Part shown: piece by piece, positions 41,872 through 49,291 of the stretch | How the letters are laid out: each line of letters begins with the position of its first letter | Position numbering within the stretch: the stretch's first letter is position 1 | Assembly (NCBI GenBank): GCA_049516595.1 | Contig: JBEKSY010000015.1 | Coordinates: 8,797 to 72,796 of the forward strand | Length of the DNA: 64,000 nucleotides | Direction: 5' to 3' | Origin: JBEKHT01 sp049516595 | Lineage (GTDB): Bacteria; Chloroflexota; Anaerolineae; Anaerolineales; RBG-16-64-43 | Translations under genes and position numbers: made by a program | Notes under the pieces: model-generated | Seen by the model: only the letters and a program-made list of their open reading frames with translations | Database searches by the model: none | Told to the model about the DNA's origin: nothing

Positions 41872-43644
41872 TCAGCCCGACACCTCCGCCGCTTCCCCGG
41901 CCAGGGCGCGACGCAGAGAGGTCTGCAGTTCAAGCACGCGAGACACCAGACGATTCGGCGGGACCAGCTCGGTCAGCCCCGTCGTTCGAAGTCGAAGTTC
42001 CACCCCGCCCTGGGCCAGCGCACGCTTCGCCACGGTCAACCGGATTGGCACCCCAATCAGGTCGGCATCCGTGAATTTGACCCCGGGGCTGTCCGCACGA
42101 TCATCATACAAGACTTCGACCGAGCTCGCTCGCAGGTCCTCATACAATGCCTCGGCCACCTCACTGGGTTTTCCCGAGGCATCCTGCAGCAGCACGAGAT
42201 GAACTGTAAAGGGGGCCACAGTGATGGGCCAGCAAAGACCCAGCGAGTCGTGATGCTCCTCCGCAATGCACGCCAGTAGACGACCCACGCCAATACCATA
42301 GGATCCCATGAGAAGCGGTCGAAGGCTCCCCTGGGAGTCCAGGAAGGTGCATCCCAGCCGCGCACTGGTGCGGGAGCCGAGCTTGGACATGTTGCCAACC
42401 TTGACACCTCGCTGGGCGGATAGAGGAGCTCCGCACTTGGGACAAGGGCTGCCGTGCTCCGCGGCGGCGATGTCGGCAACCACGTCCGCCCGGTAGTCCC
42501 GACCCAGATTGACATTGAGGAAGTGAAACCCCTCCTCGTTGGCTCCCGCCACCAAGTTTGGGGATTCGGCCGCGATCTCATCGACCACAATCAGTGCCTG
42601 GGTCACCCCAATAGCAGAGGCATACCCCGGTACCGCGCCAACAGCGCGGATTTCCTCGACCGTGGCGGGCCGCACCTCTCGAGCTCGGATGGCATTGGCA
42701 AGCTTGGTTTCGCTAAGGTTCATATCTCCGCGGACGATCACAAAGACGAAGCGCTCCTCGGGTTCCCCCTGGGCCCCCGTAGCGATCAGGAAAATCGCCT
42801 TGGCGGTCCGGGAGGGAGGAATCTCAAGCAGGGCGGCCAACTCTTCAATGGTGCTCGCCTCCGGGGTAGCCACCTTGGCCAGGGGCTTGGGAAGCTCGGA
42901 GAGGGCCGGGAGCCTGCCAACGCGCGCAACCTGTCGATTGGCCGAATAACCGCATTCTCCGCAGCGCAAGATCGTATCATCTCCGATCGATGCCAGGTAG
43001 ATGAACTCATGGGCCAGATTCTCTCCCATCAGGCCCACATCGGCTTGAACGGCAACGGCAGGCAACCCGCAACGCCGGAAGATATGGGAGTAGGCCTGCA
43101 TGTGCGCCCGGTATTGACGGTTTAGGCCGTCGTCATCAGCGTCCAGACTGTAGCTGTCAAGCGTGGTGAATTCACGAGCACGAATGAGGCCGGCCCGAGG
43201 GCGAGGGTCATCGCGCCACTGGGTTTGAATGTGATAGAGCAGCTGCGGGAGCTGGCGGTACGAGCGGAGCTCCCGTCGCGCCAGGTCCGCCACGACCTCC
43301 TCATGGGACATGGCCAGCACCAGGTCATGACCACTTTTGTCTTTGAGACGGCCCATTTCCGGGCCAATATCGTACCAGTGGCCGGTTTCCTTCCACAGAT
43401 CGGCCGGATGGACGACGGGCATCAGGATCTCTTGACCCCCGATGGCATCCATCTCCTCACGCATCAGTCGCTCGATCTTGTCGAGCGAGCGCTTGGCTAG
43501 GTGCAGGTAGGTGAAGATGCCCGCTCCGAGCGGACGGAGGAAGCCGGCCCGGACAAGGAGACGCTGGCTGTCGACTTCGCTGTCTGCGGGGGGATCCCGC
43601 AGGGTCTGAGTCAATAGGCGGCTGACTTTCACAGATCCGGCCAC
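41872..43644 (-). CDS. proS: Prolyl-tRNA synthetase (bacterial type)
   Basis: A 590-residue class II synthetase. Motif 2 is in SYRQLPQLLYHIQTQWRDDPRPRAGLIRAREF, and the bacterial YbaK-like editing insert occupies about residues 245-390. Motif 3 is near MGSYGIGVGRLLACIAEEHHD, and the anticodon domain ends the chain. Start is GTG 43644. A minus-strand TATAAT (43786-43791) about 140 nt upstream is a likely -10. Confidence 0.96.
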   Translation of the reverse strand: MAGSVKVSRLLTQTLRDPPADSEVDSQRLLVRAGFLRPLGAGIFTYLHLAKRSLDKIERLMREEMDAIGGQEILMPVVHPADLWKETGHWYDIGPEMGRLKDKSGHDLVLAMSHEEVVADLARRELRSYRQLPQLLYHIQTQWRDDPRPRAGLIRAREFTTLDSYSLDADDDGLNRQYRAHMQAYSHIFRRCGLPAVAVQADVGLMGENLAHEFIYLASIGDDTILRCGECGYSANRQVARVGRLPALSELPKPLAKVATPEASTIEELAALLEIPPSRTAKAIFLIATGAQGEPEERFVFVIVRGDMNLSETKLANAIRAREVRPATVEEIRAVGAVPGYASAIGVTQALIVVDEIAAESPNLVAGANEEGFHFLNVNLGRDYRADVVADIAAAEHGSPCPKCGAPLSAQRGVKVGNMSKLGSRTSARLGCTFLDSQGSLRPLLMGSYGIGVGRLLACIAEEHHDSLGLCWPITVAPFTVHLVLLQDASGKPSEVAEALYEDLRASSVEVLYDDRADSPGVKFTDADLIGVPIRLTVAKRALAQGGVELRLRTTGLTELVPPNRLVSRVLELQTSLRRALAGEAAEVSG

Positions 43645-43847
43645 CGCGACCGCTCAAGAAAGTCCGGGGCTCCAAGGCGCATTCCGTTCCCGACCCCCTT
43701 CCCCGGCTACCCCCCCTGGCGGCACACCCGGGCTCCTGGCACATCGCGTTTCGGTTGAAGAAGCCTTTTAGATTCCCAGTAAGCGATTATAACTGGCCTT
43801 CGCCTGGCGGAGGTTCTTGGCAATTGAGATCTGCCATGCAAGAGGAA

Positions 43848-43876
43848 TTGCTCAGGGCAACTCCCGGTGGTATTAT
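43848..43876 (+). promoter_or_regulatory. Promoter of the NAD-synthesis operon
   Basis: TTGCTC (43848-43853), a 17-nt spacer and TATTAT (43871-43876) put the predicted transcription start at 43883, the first base of the GTG start codon. The message is thus predicted to be leaderless, in line with the missing Shine-Dalgarno. Confidence 0.65.
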
Positions 43877-43882
43877 GGGCGC

Positions 43883-44755
43883 GTGAGACTCCCCATCGCC
43901 CTCGCTCAGATATCCACTTCCCTCGGTAACGTTGCCGGGAATCTCAAGAAGCACATCGAGCTCGCCAGGAAAGCGCGTCGACAGGGAGCTGAGCTCATTC
44001 TCTTTCCTGAGCTCTCTTTGACCGGCTACGTCCTGCAAGATCTCGCCTCAACGGTCGCCTGCCGTCCGCAGGCAGACGACCCCGTCTTCTCCGATCTCCT
44101 GCGCGAGAGCATGAAAATCGACATGGTGGTCGGGTTCGTCGAGGAGGACTGCAGAAATCGATTCTTCATCTCGGGCGCCTACCTTTCGAGGGGACAGGTC
44201 CTTCACGTGCACCGAAAGGTCTATCTGCCCACCTACGGCCTGTTCGATGAGGGACGCTTTTTCGCCTGGGGAGACCAGATCCGGGCCTTTGACACGCGCT
44301 TTGGGCGGATGGGCATATTGATCTGCGAGGACTTCTGGCACGCCTCGCCTCCTTACCTTCTCTGGCTGGACGGCGCCGACGTCCTGCTGTTCATGTCGTC
44401 CTCCCCGGGTCGCGGCCTGCACCAGAAGGGGGTCCTGGAAAGTGCCTGGTGGGTGGAGCAGGTCAACCAATCCTACGCCAGTCTTTTCACCTCCTTTGTG
44501 GCCCACATCAACAAGGTGGGCTTCGAAGATGGCCTAAACTTCTGGGGTGGCTCCACGGTGTTTGACCCGAATGGGCACCGGCTGGTTCGCGCTCCATTCC
44601 ACGAGGAGTCCCTGACCCTGGCGGATTTGGACCTCAATCAACTTCATCGCACGCGAGCGAGGCTGCCCCTTCTTCGTGATGAGCGCACGGGGCTCGTAAT
44701 GCGCGAATTGCAGCGTGTTCTGGCGCAAAGCGGACGGACAAACAACATTCGGTAA
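43883..44755 (+). CDS. Nitrilase-family glutaminase for NAD synthetase
   Basis: A 290-residue carbon-nitrogen hydrolase with the Glu-Lys-Cys triad: FPELSLTGYVLQDL (E), HRKVYLPTYGLFDEGR (K) and GILICEDFWHASPP (C). The motif set is that of the amide-transfer half of glutamine-dependent NAD synthetase, here encoded separately. It should release ammonia from glutamine for the synthetase encoded 56 nt downstream. GTG 43883 is chosen because it coincides with the predicted transcription start; the open frame extends back to 43817 without signals. Confidence 0.82.
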   Translation: MRLPIALAQISTSLGNVAGNLKKHIELARKARRQGAELILFPELSLTGYVLQDLASTVACRPQADDPVFSDLLRESMKIDMVVGFVEEDCRNRFFISGAYLSRGQVLHVHRKVYLPTYGLFDEGRFFAWGDQIRAFDTRFGRMGILICEDFWHASPPYLLWLDGADVLLFMSSSPGRGLHQKGVLESAWWVEQVNQSYASLFTSFVAHINKVGFEDGLNFWGGSTVFDPNGHRLVRAPFHEESLTLADLDLNQLHRTRARLPLLRDERTGLVMRELQRVLAQSGRTNNIR

Positions 44756-44811
44756 ACCCCCCGACTCCTCGTGCCAGCAGGACCCATCGCTTTCTGGCTC
44801 GCCCGTGGGAG

Positions 44812-45651
44812 ATGACCATGCGCGACTACCTTCCTCTCCTCCAAATCGATACAGATCTTGTGCGCAAGATCCTGGTCTCCTTTCTGCGGCAGGAGATCGA
44901 GCGCACCGGCCTGGATGGGGCGGTCGTGGGAGCGTCTGGCGGGGTCGACTCCTCCCTTTCCTGCTTTCTTTGCGCTCAGGCCCTTGGGCCCGAGAAGGTC
45001 CTGGCCGTCCTGATGCCCTACCGCACGTCCTCTCCGGATTCCCTGGCAGATGCTCAAGAGGTCGTGCGGCTCACGGGCGTGAACAGCCTGACGGTTGAGA
45101 TCACCTCCATGGTGGACCCTTTCTTGGAACAGTTCCCGGAGGCGGATCAGCGCAGGCGGGGGAACGTCATGGCGCGCGCGCGCATGATCGTCCTCTACGA
45201 TCAGTCGGCTGCCCACGGCCGGATTGTGGTTGGGACCGGCAACAAGACGGAAATCCTGCTGGGCTACACCACGCTTTATGGGGACGCGGCCTGTGGGCTG
45301 AACCCGATCGGCGATCTGTACAAGAATCAGGTGCGGCAATTGGCGCGTGCGCTGGGTGTTCCAGATCGCATCCTCACGAAGGCTCCGACCGCTGATCTGT
45401 GGCGCGGTCAGACCGACGAGGGTGAGCTGGGCTTTGCCTATGATGATGTCGACCAACTGCTCTACTTACTGGTGGACGAACGCTACAGCCCCTCGGAGTG
45501 TGTGGAGGCCGGGTTCGATCGCGGGTTTGTAGACACGGTTGTCGAGCGCATTCGGCAAAGCCAGTTCAAGCGGGTACCGGCTCCCATCGCCAAGCTCAGC
45601 GACCGAACGATCGGATACGACTTCCTCTATTTGCGTGACTGGGGCACATGA
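44812..45651 (+). CDS. nadE: NAD+ synthetase
   Basis: A 279-residue N-type ATP pyrophosphatase converting nicotinate adenine dinucleotide to NAD+. The P-loop is VGASGGVDSSLSCFL, the adenylate site GTGNKTEILLGYTTLYGD, and the closing motif RILTKAPTADLWRGQTDEGELG. It lacks a fused glutaminase domain; the gene just upstream supplies one. Its end overlaps the MFS gene by 4 nt (ATGA), giving a three-gene operon. Confidence 0.95.
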   Translation: MTMRDYLPLLQIDTDLVRKILVSFLRQEIERTGLDGAVVGASGGVDSSLSCFLCAQALGPEKVLAVLMPYRTSSPDSLADAQEVVRLTGVNSLTVEITSMVDPFLEQFPEADQRRRGNVMARARMIVLYDQSAAHGRIVVGTGNKTEILLGYTTLYGDAACGLNPIGDLYKNQVRQLARALGVPDRILTKAPTADLWRGQTDEGELGFAYDDVDQLLYLLVDERYSPSECVEAGFDRGFVDTVVERIRQSQFKRVPAPIAKLSDRTIGYDFLYLRDWGT

Positions 45652-46925
45652 GAGAGAAATCCTTCGTCGCTCTCCGGTATCGCGACTTCCGCCTGCTTTG
45701 GTTTGGACAACTGATCTCCGTCGCCGGATCGCAGATGCAATCCGCCGCTATCCTGTGGCAGATCTACGCAATTACCCACAGCCCTCTCGATTTGGGGCTG
45801 ATTGGTCTCACTCGCCTGCTGCCGATGATCGGGTTCGGCCTGATTAGCGGTCTGATGGCGGATGCCATGGACCGGCGCCGGCTGATGCTCGTCACCCAGT
45901 GTGGAATGGCCGTGGCGGCGTCGATCCTGGCCGGGCTGACCTTTCACGGCCTGCAAAGCGTTTGGCCGATCTATCTCCTGGCCACCCTCAGTGCCGCCTT
46001 CGGCACATTTGACACACCGGCCCGACAATCCCTCATCCCGAATCTGGTCTCTCGAGAGCACCTCACCAACGCCTACAGCCTGAATGCCACCATGTTCCAG
46101 TTGGGCGCCGTCGTCGGCCCTTCACTCGCCGGCGTCGCCATCGCTTCGGCGGGTGTGGGCTGGGTATACCTAATCAACGCGCTCTCTTTTCTGGCCGTGA
46201 TTGGCGCGCTCGTGGCAATGCATCCGGTGGCCCAAGGCCGGATCTCCCGGCAAGTCATCAGCTTTGCAGGCGCCCTGGAGGGGCTCCGATTTGTGATGGG
46301 CGCGCCCCTCATCCGCTCGACGATGCTCCTGGACTTTTTTGTCACCTTCTTTGCCTCGGCCACTACCCTGCTTCCGGTGTTCGCTCAAACGATTCTGCAC
46401 GTGGGACCGCAGGGGTACGGCCTGCTATATGCGGCTCCCTCCCTGGGGGCCGTGATCGCGGCCCTGGCAGTTTCTCTGCATGGGACCATTCGCCGCCAAG
46501 GACCAGTTCTGCTGACGTCGGTTGCCGTCTACGGGGCGGCCACGGTGCTGTTCGGGCTCTCCCCCTGGTTCGGGCTGACTTTCTGCGCGCTGGCCATCGG
46601 CGGGATGGCCGACACCGTCAGTATGGTCATCCGCGGGACCCTGCGGCAGCTGCAGACGCCCGATGAGCTGCGCGGGCGGATGACAAGTTGGAATATGATC
46701 TTCTTCAATGGCGGGCCGCAACTGGGAGAACTGGAGGCCGGCCTGGTGGCGCACTGGCTCGGCGCAGTGATCTCGGTGGTCATGGGCGGGGTGGGCTCCC
46801 TCGCCGCGACCAGCTGGGTCGCGGCGAGTACTCCTGAAATACGCCGCTATCGCGGGGAAGAACCTCCCGCAGGTCAAGAGGACCTTTCCCACCCACAGGT
46901 CCGGATCCAATCCCCGGCGCCCTAG
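45648..46925 (+). CDS. MFS transporter (EntS-like)
   Basis: A 425-residue transporter with 12 helices, starting FVALRYRDFRLLWFGQLISVAGSQM, typical of the EntS/MFS_3 group. The loop reads GLMADAMDRRRLMLVTQ. This group contains siderophore and drug exporters; the substrate is not known here. Translationally coupled to nadE. Confidence 0.87.
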   Translation: MREKSFVALRYRDFRLLWFGQLISVAGSQMQSAAILWQIYAITHSPLDLGLIGLTRLLPMIGFGLISGLMADAMDRRRLMLVTQCGMAVAASILAGLTFHGLQSVWPIYLLATLSAAFGTFDTPARQSLIPNLVSREHLTNAYSLNATMFQLGAVVGPSLAGVAIASAGVGWVYLINALSFLAVIGALVAMHPVAQGRISRQVISFAGALEGLRFVMGAPLIRSTMLLDFFVTFFASATTLLPVFAQTILHVGPQGYGLLYAAPSLGAVIAALAVSLHGTIRRQGPVLLTSVAVYGAATVLFGLSPWFGLTFCALAIGGMADTVSMVIRGTLRQLQTPDELRGRMTSWNMIFFNGGPQLGELEAGLVAHWLGAVISVVMGGVGSLAATSWVAASTPEIRRYRGEEPPAGQEDLSHPQVRIQSPAP

Positions 46926-47001
46926 GATGAGGGTTGGGGAGCCTGGCGGCGGGAAAGGCTACGGTCCCAGAAGAGAAGGCCTAGGAGAAAGGAAGGGGAG
47001 C

Positions 47002-47904
47002 ATGAGGCGGGCGGTCAGCATCAGTATCGGATCCTCGAAACGGGACAAGGCTGTCGAAATCAACCTTCTCGGGGAGCAGGTTCGCATTGAGCGGATTGGC
47101 ACGGACGGGGACATGCAGAAGGCCGCGGAGATGTTCCGAGACCTGGACGGCAAAGTGGACGCCTTTGGAGTCGGAGGCGCAGATCTTGGCCTGATGGTCG
47201 ACCGGAAATGGTATCCACTGTATTCGGTGCAACCGATGATTCGGTATATCCGGAAAACTCCGGTGGTGGATGGCGCCGGGTTGAAGAACACACTTGAGGG
47301 GCGTGTCGCCCAGTTCATGGAAGGGCGAATTGGAGCGCAGATCCAACCCAAGCGCTGCCTCATGACTGGAGGGGGAGACCGCTGGGGGATGACCACCTCC
47401 TTCGTTCAGGCCGGGTATGAGTGTGTCTTCGGGGACCTCATGTTCGCCCTGGGGATCCCCATCCCTCTCCGCACGACCTCCCAGCTGAAGCGACTGGCGA
47501 GCCTCCTGATGCCCGTGGCGGGCCGCCTGCCGTTCAAGTGGGTCTACCCGACCGGAGAGGAACAGGAGAAGCGGGTCCCGAAGTTCACCCAGTGGTATGA
47601 CTGGGCTGGCGTGATCGCAGGCGACTGCCACTACATCAAGCGGCACATGCCGGACCAGCTGGTGGGTAAGGTGATTTGCACCAACACCACCACGCCGCAG
47701 GACGTGGAGCTGTTCCGCAAGGCCCGGGTGCGCTACCTGGTGACCACCACGCCCGTGTTCGACGGCCGTTCCTTTGGGACGAACATGATGGAAGCGGCCC
47801 TGGTCGCCGCATCCGGCAAGGGGCGTGTGCTCACCGAACAAGAGTTGGAAACCATGCTCACGGAGTTGAAGCTGGAACCGCAAATCCAGGAGTTGGGGAA
47901 CTGA
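47002..47904 (+). CDS. Uncharacterised conserved protein ('quinate 5-dehydrogenase'-labelled family)
   Basis: A 300-residue soluble protein. I recognise the pattern SIGSSKRDKAVEINLLGE, ERIGTDGDM, DGKVDAFGVGGADLGL, KTPVVDGAGLKNTLEGRV and LPFKWVYPTGEEQ from a family found in thermophilic Firmicutes and Chloroflexota that databases often label quinate 5-dehydrogenase. I see no Rossmann NAD motif to support that name. Gly-Asp-Asp-rich loops and a strongly conserved KRD/TDGD pattern suggest a nucleotide or phosphosugar ligand. ATG 47002 has GGAAGGGGAG upstream. The MobA-like gene follows 31 nt later. Confidence 0.6.
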   Translation: MRRAVSISIGSSKRDKAVEINLLGEQVRIERIGTDGDMQKAAEMFRDLDGKVDAFGVGGADLGLMVDRKWYPLYSVQPMIRYIRKTPVVDGAGLKNTLEGRVAQFMEGRIGAQIQPKRCLMTGGGDRWGMTTSFVQAGYECVFGDLMFALGIPIPLRTTSQLKRLASLLMPVAGRLPFKWVYPTGEEQEKRVPKFTQWYDWAGVIAGDCHYIKRHMPDQLVGKVICTNTTTPQDVELFRKARVRYLVTTTPVFDGRSFGTNMMEAALVAASGKGRVLTEQELETMLTELKLEPQIQELGN

Positions 47905-47935
47905 GAGGTTCCCTTGGGGCCATTTCGGAGGAGAT

Positions 47936-48721
47936 ATGTCTGAGGTACTGGATGCCGTGGTCACGGCGGGGGGGATCCCCCTGCCGGGCGAACCGCTCTA
48001 TCCCCTGACCCAGGGCCAGCCCAAGGCCCTCCTGCGTATCGCGGGAAAGCCCATGGTCCAGTGGGTCTTGGAAGCCTTGGAAGGGTCGTCGCGAGTCGGG
48101 GAGATCGTCGTTGTCGGCCTCGAGAAGGGCAGCCTCCCTCCGATTTCCAAGATCGCCTCGTTCCTGCCCAATCAGCAAGGGCTGCTGGAGAACGTGCTGA
48201 GCTCCATCCGCGAGGTGCTGCGCCTCCACCCACGCTCCCGCCACACCCTGCTCGTGAGCTCCGACATTCCGACCATTGCGTCCCCGATGGTGGACTGGAT
48301 CGTCGACACCGCCATGCGGACCGACGACGACCTTTACTATTCGGTCGTCGAGGACCGAGTCATGGAACGCCGGTTCCCCGGCTCCCGGCGGAGCTACACC
48401 CGACTGCAAGAGGTGCGGGTTTGCGGTGGTGATGTGAGCGTGGTGCGCACCTCGACCGCCACCGAGAATGAGGAACTCTGGAAGCGGCTGATCGCGGCCC
48501 GCAAGAGCTCCCTGCATCAGGCCGCGTTGCTCGGCTATGACCTGCTACTCCTGCTGATCCTGCGCCGGCTGACGGTGGCCCGGGCCGAGGCCATGGTGAG
48601 CCAGCGCCTAGGAGTGAAGGGTCGAGTGCTCCTGTGTCCTTACGCGGAGATCGGAATGGATGTCGACAAACCCGTCCAGTATGAGCTGGTGCGGCGGGAT
48701 CTGGAGGCCAAGGCCGGCTGA
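47936..48721 (+). CDS. MobA-like nucleotidyltransferase
   Basis: A 261-residue GT-A-fold NTP transferase. The N-terminal DAVVTAGGIPLPGEPL is a degenerate form of the usual AGGxGxRM loop, then PKALLRIAGKPMVQWVLEAL and LLVSSDIPTIASPMVDWIV (Asp metal ligand) follow. It may move a nucleotide onto a sugar or phospholipid precursor; the altered loop makes a true MobA role unlikely. GGAGGAGAT precedes the ATG. It lies between an uncharacterised protein and a PAP2 phosphatase, possibly a lipid or cell-envelope module. Confidence 0.75.
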   Translation: MSEVLDAVVTAGGIPLPGEPLYPLTQGQPKALLRIAGKPMVQWVLEALEGSSRVGEIVVVGLEKGSLPPISKIASFLPNQQGLLENVLSSIREVLRLHPRSRHTLLVSSDIPTIASPMVDWIVDTAMRTDDDLYYSVVEDRVMERRFPGSRRSYTRLQEVRVCGGDVSVVRTSTATENEELWKRLIAARKSSLHQAALLGYDLLLLLILRRLTVARAEAMVSQRLGVKGRVLLCPYAEIGMDVDKPVQYELVRRDLEAKAG

Positions 48722-48737
48722 CTTGGCCGGATCTGCG

Positions 48738-49244
48738 ATGCAATCCCTCCTGTTGCTGGACGACCGCCTTACTTCCCGTCTGCGGGTCGCGGAGACCCCG
48801 GGCTTCCTTCGGACTGTCTCCATCTTGCTTGCCCATTCGGGCGATAGCTGGTTCTGGGCGGCTGGCCTAGTGACGACCGCCTGGCTGGAAGCCGGGCTGT
48901 GGCGCTGGCGCTCGCTCGTCATGCTTCTGGGCATTGCGGGCACCGCCCTGGTCGTGATGGCCATCAAGATCCTGGTCCGCCGGAGGAGGCCAGCGGGAGA
49001 ATGGGGCTGGCTCTATCGAAGCAGCGATCCGAATTCGTTTCCCTCCGGTCACGCGGCCCGCATGATGATGCTGTTTGTAGTCTGCTGTCTCGTGGGTCCG
49101 GCCTGGTTGGCCGGGTTGCTCCTGGTCTGGGCTCCGCTGGTCTCGCTTTCTCGAGTGGCAATGGGCGTTCACTATCTCTCTGATGTGTTGGGTGGGATGG
49201 TCTTGGGCCTGCTAATGGGAGCCATTGTGGCCGCCGTGCTCTAG
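48738..49244 (+). CDS. PAP2-family membrane phosphatase
   Basis: A 168-residue membrane protein with the three phosphatase motifs: K-x6-RP (KILVRRRRP), PSGH (SFPSGHAARM) and SR-x5-H-x3-D (SRVAMGVHYLSD). About five helices are seen. It likely removes phosphate from lipid phosphates such as undecaprenyl pyrophosphate or phosphatidate on the outer face. ATG 48738 is chosen from the domain start; the frame is open upstream inside the previous gene. Confidence 0.88.
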   Translation: MQSLLLLDDRLTSRLRVAETPGFLRTVSILLAHSGDSWFWAAGLVTTAWLEAGLWRWRSLVMLLGIAGTALVVMAIKILVRRRRPAGEWGWLYRSSDPNSFPSGHAARMMMLFVVCCLVGPAWLAGLLLVWAPLVSLSRVAMGVHYLSDVLGGMVLGLLMGAIVAAVL

Positions 49245-49291
49245 CGCCCGGCCTCGCTGCCCTCTTAGTGCGTTTCCCTTCGATGATCGAG

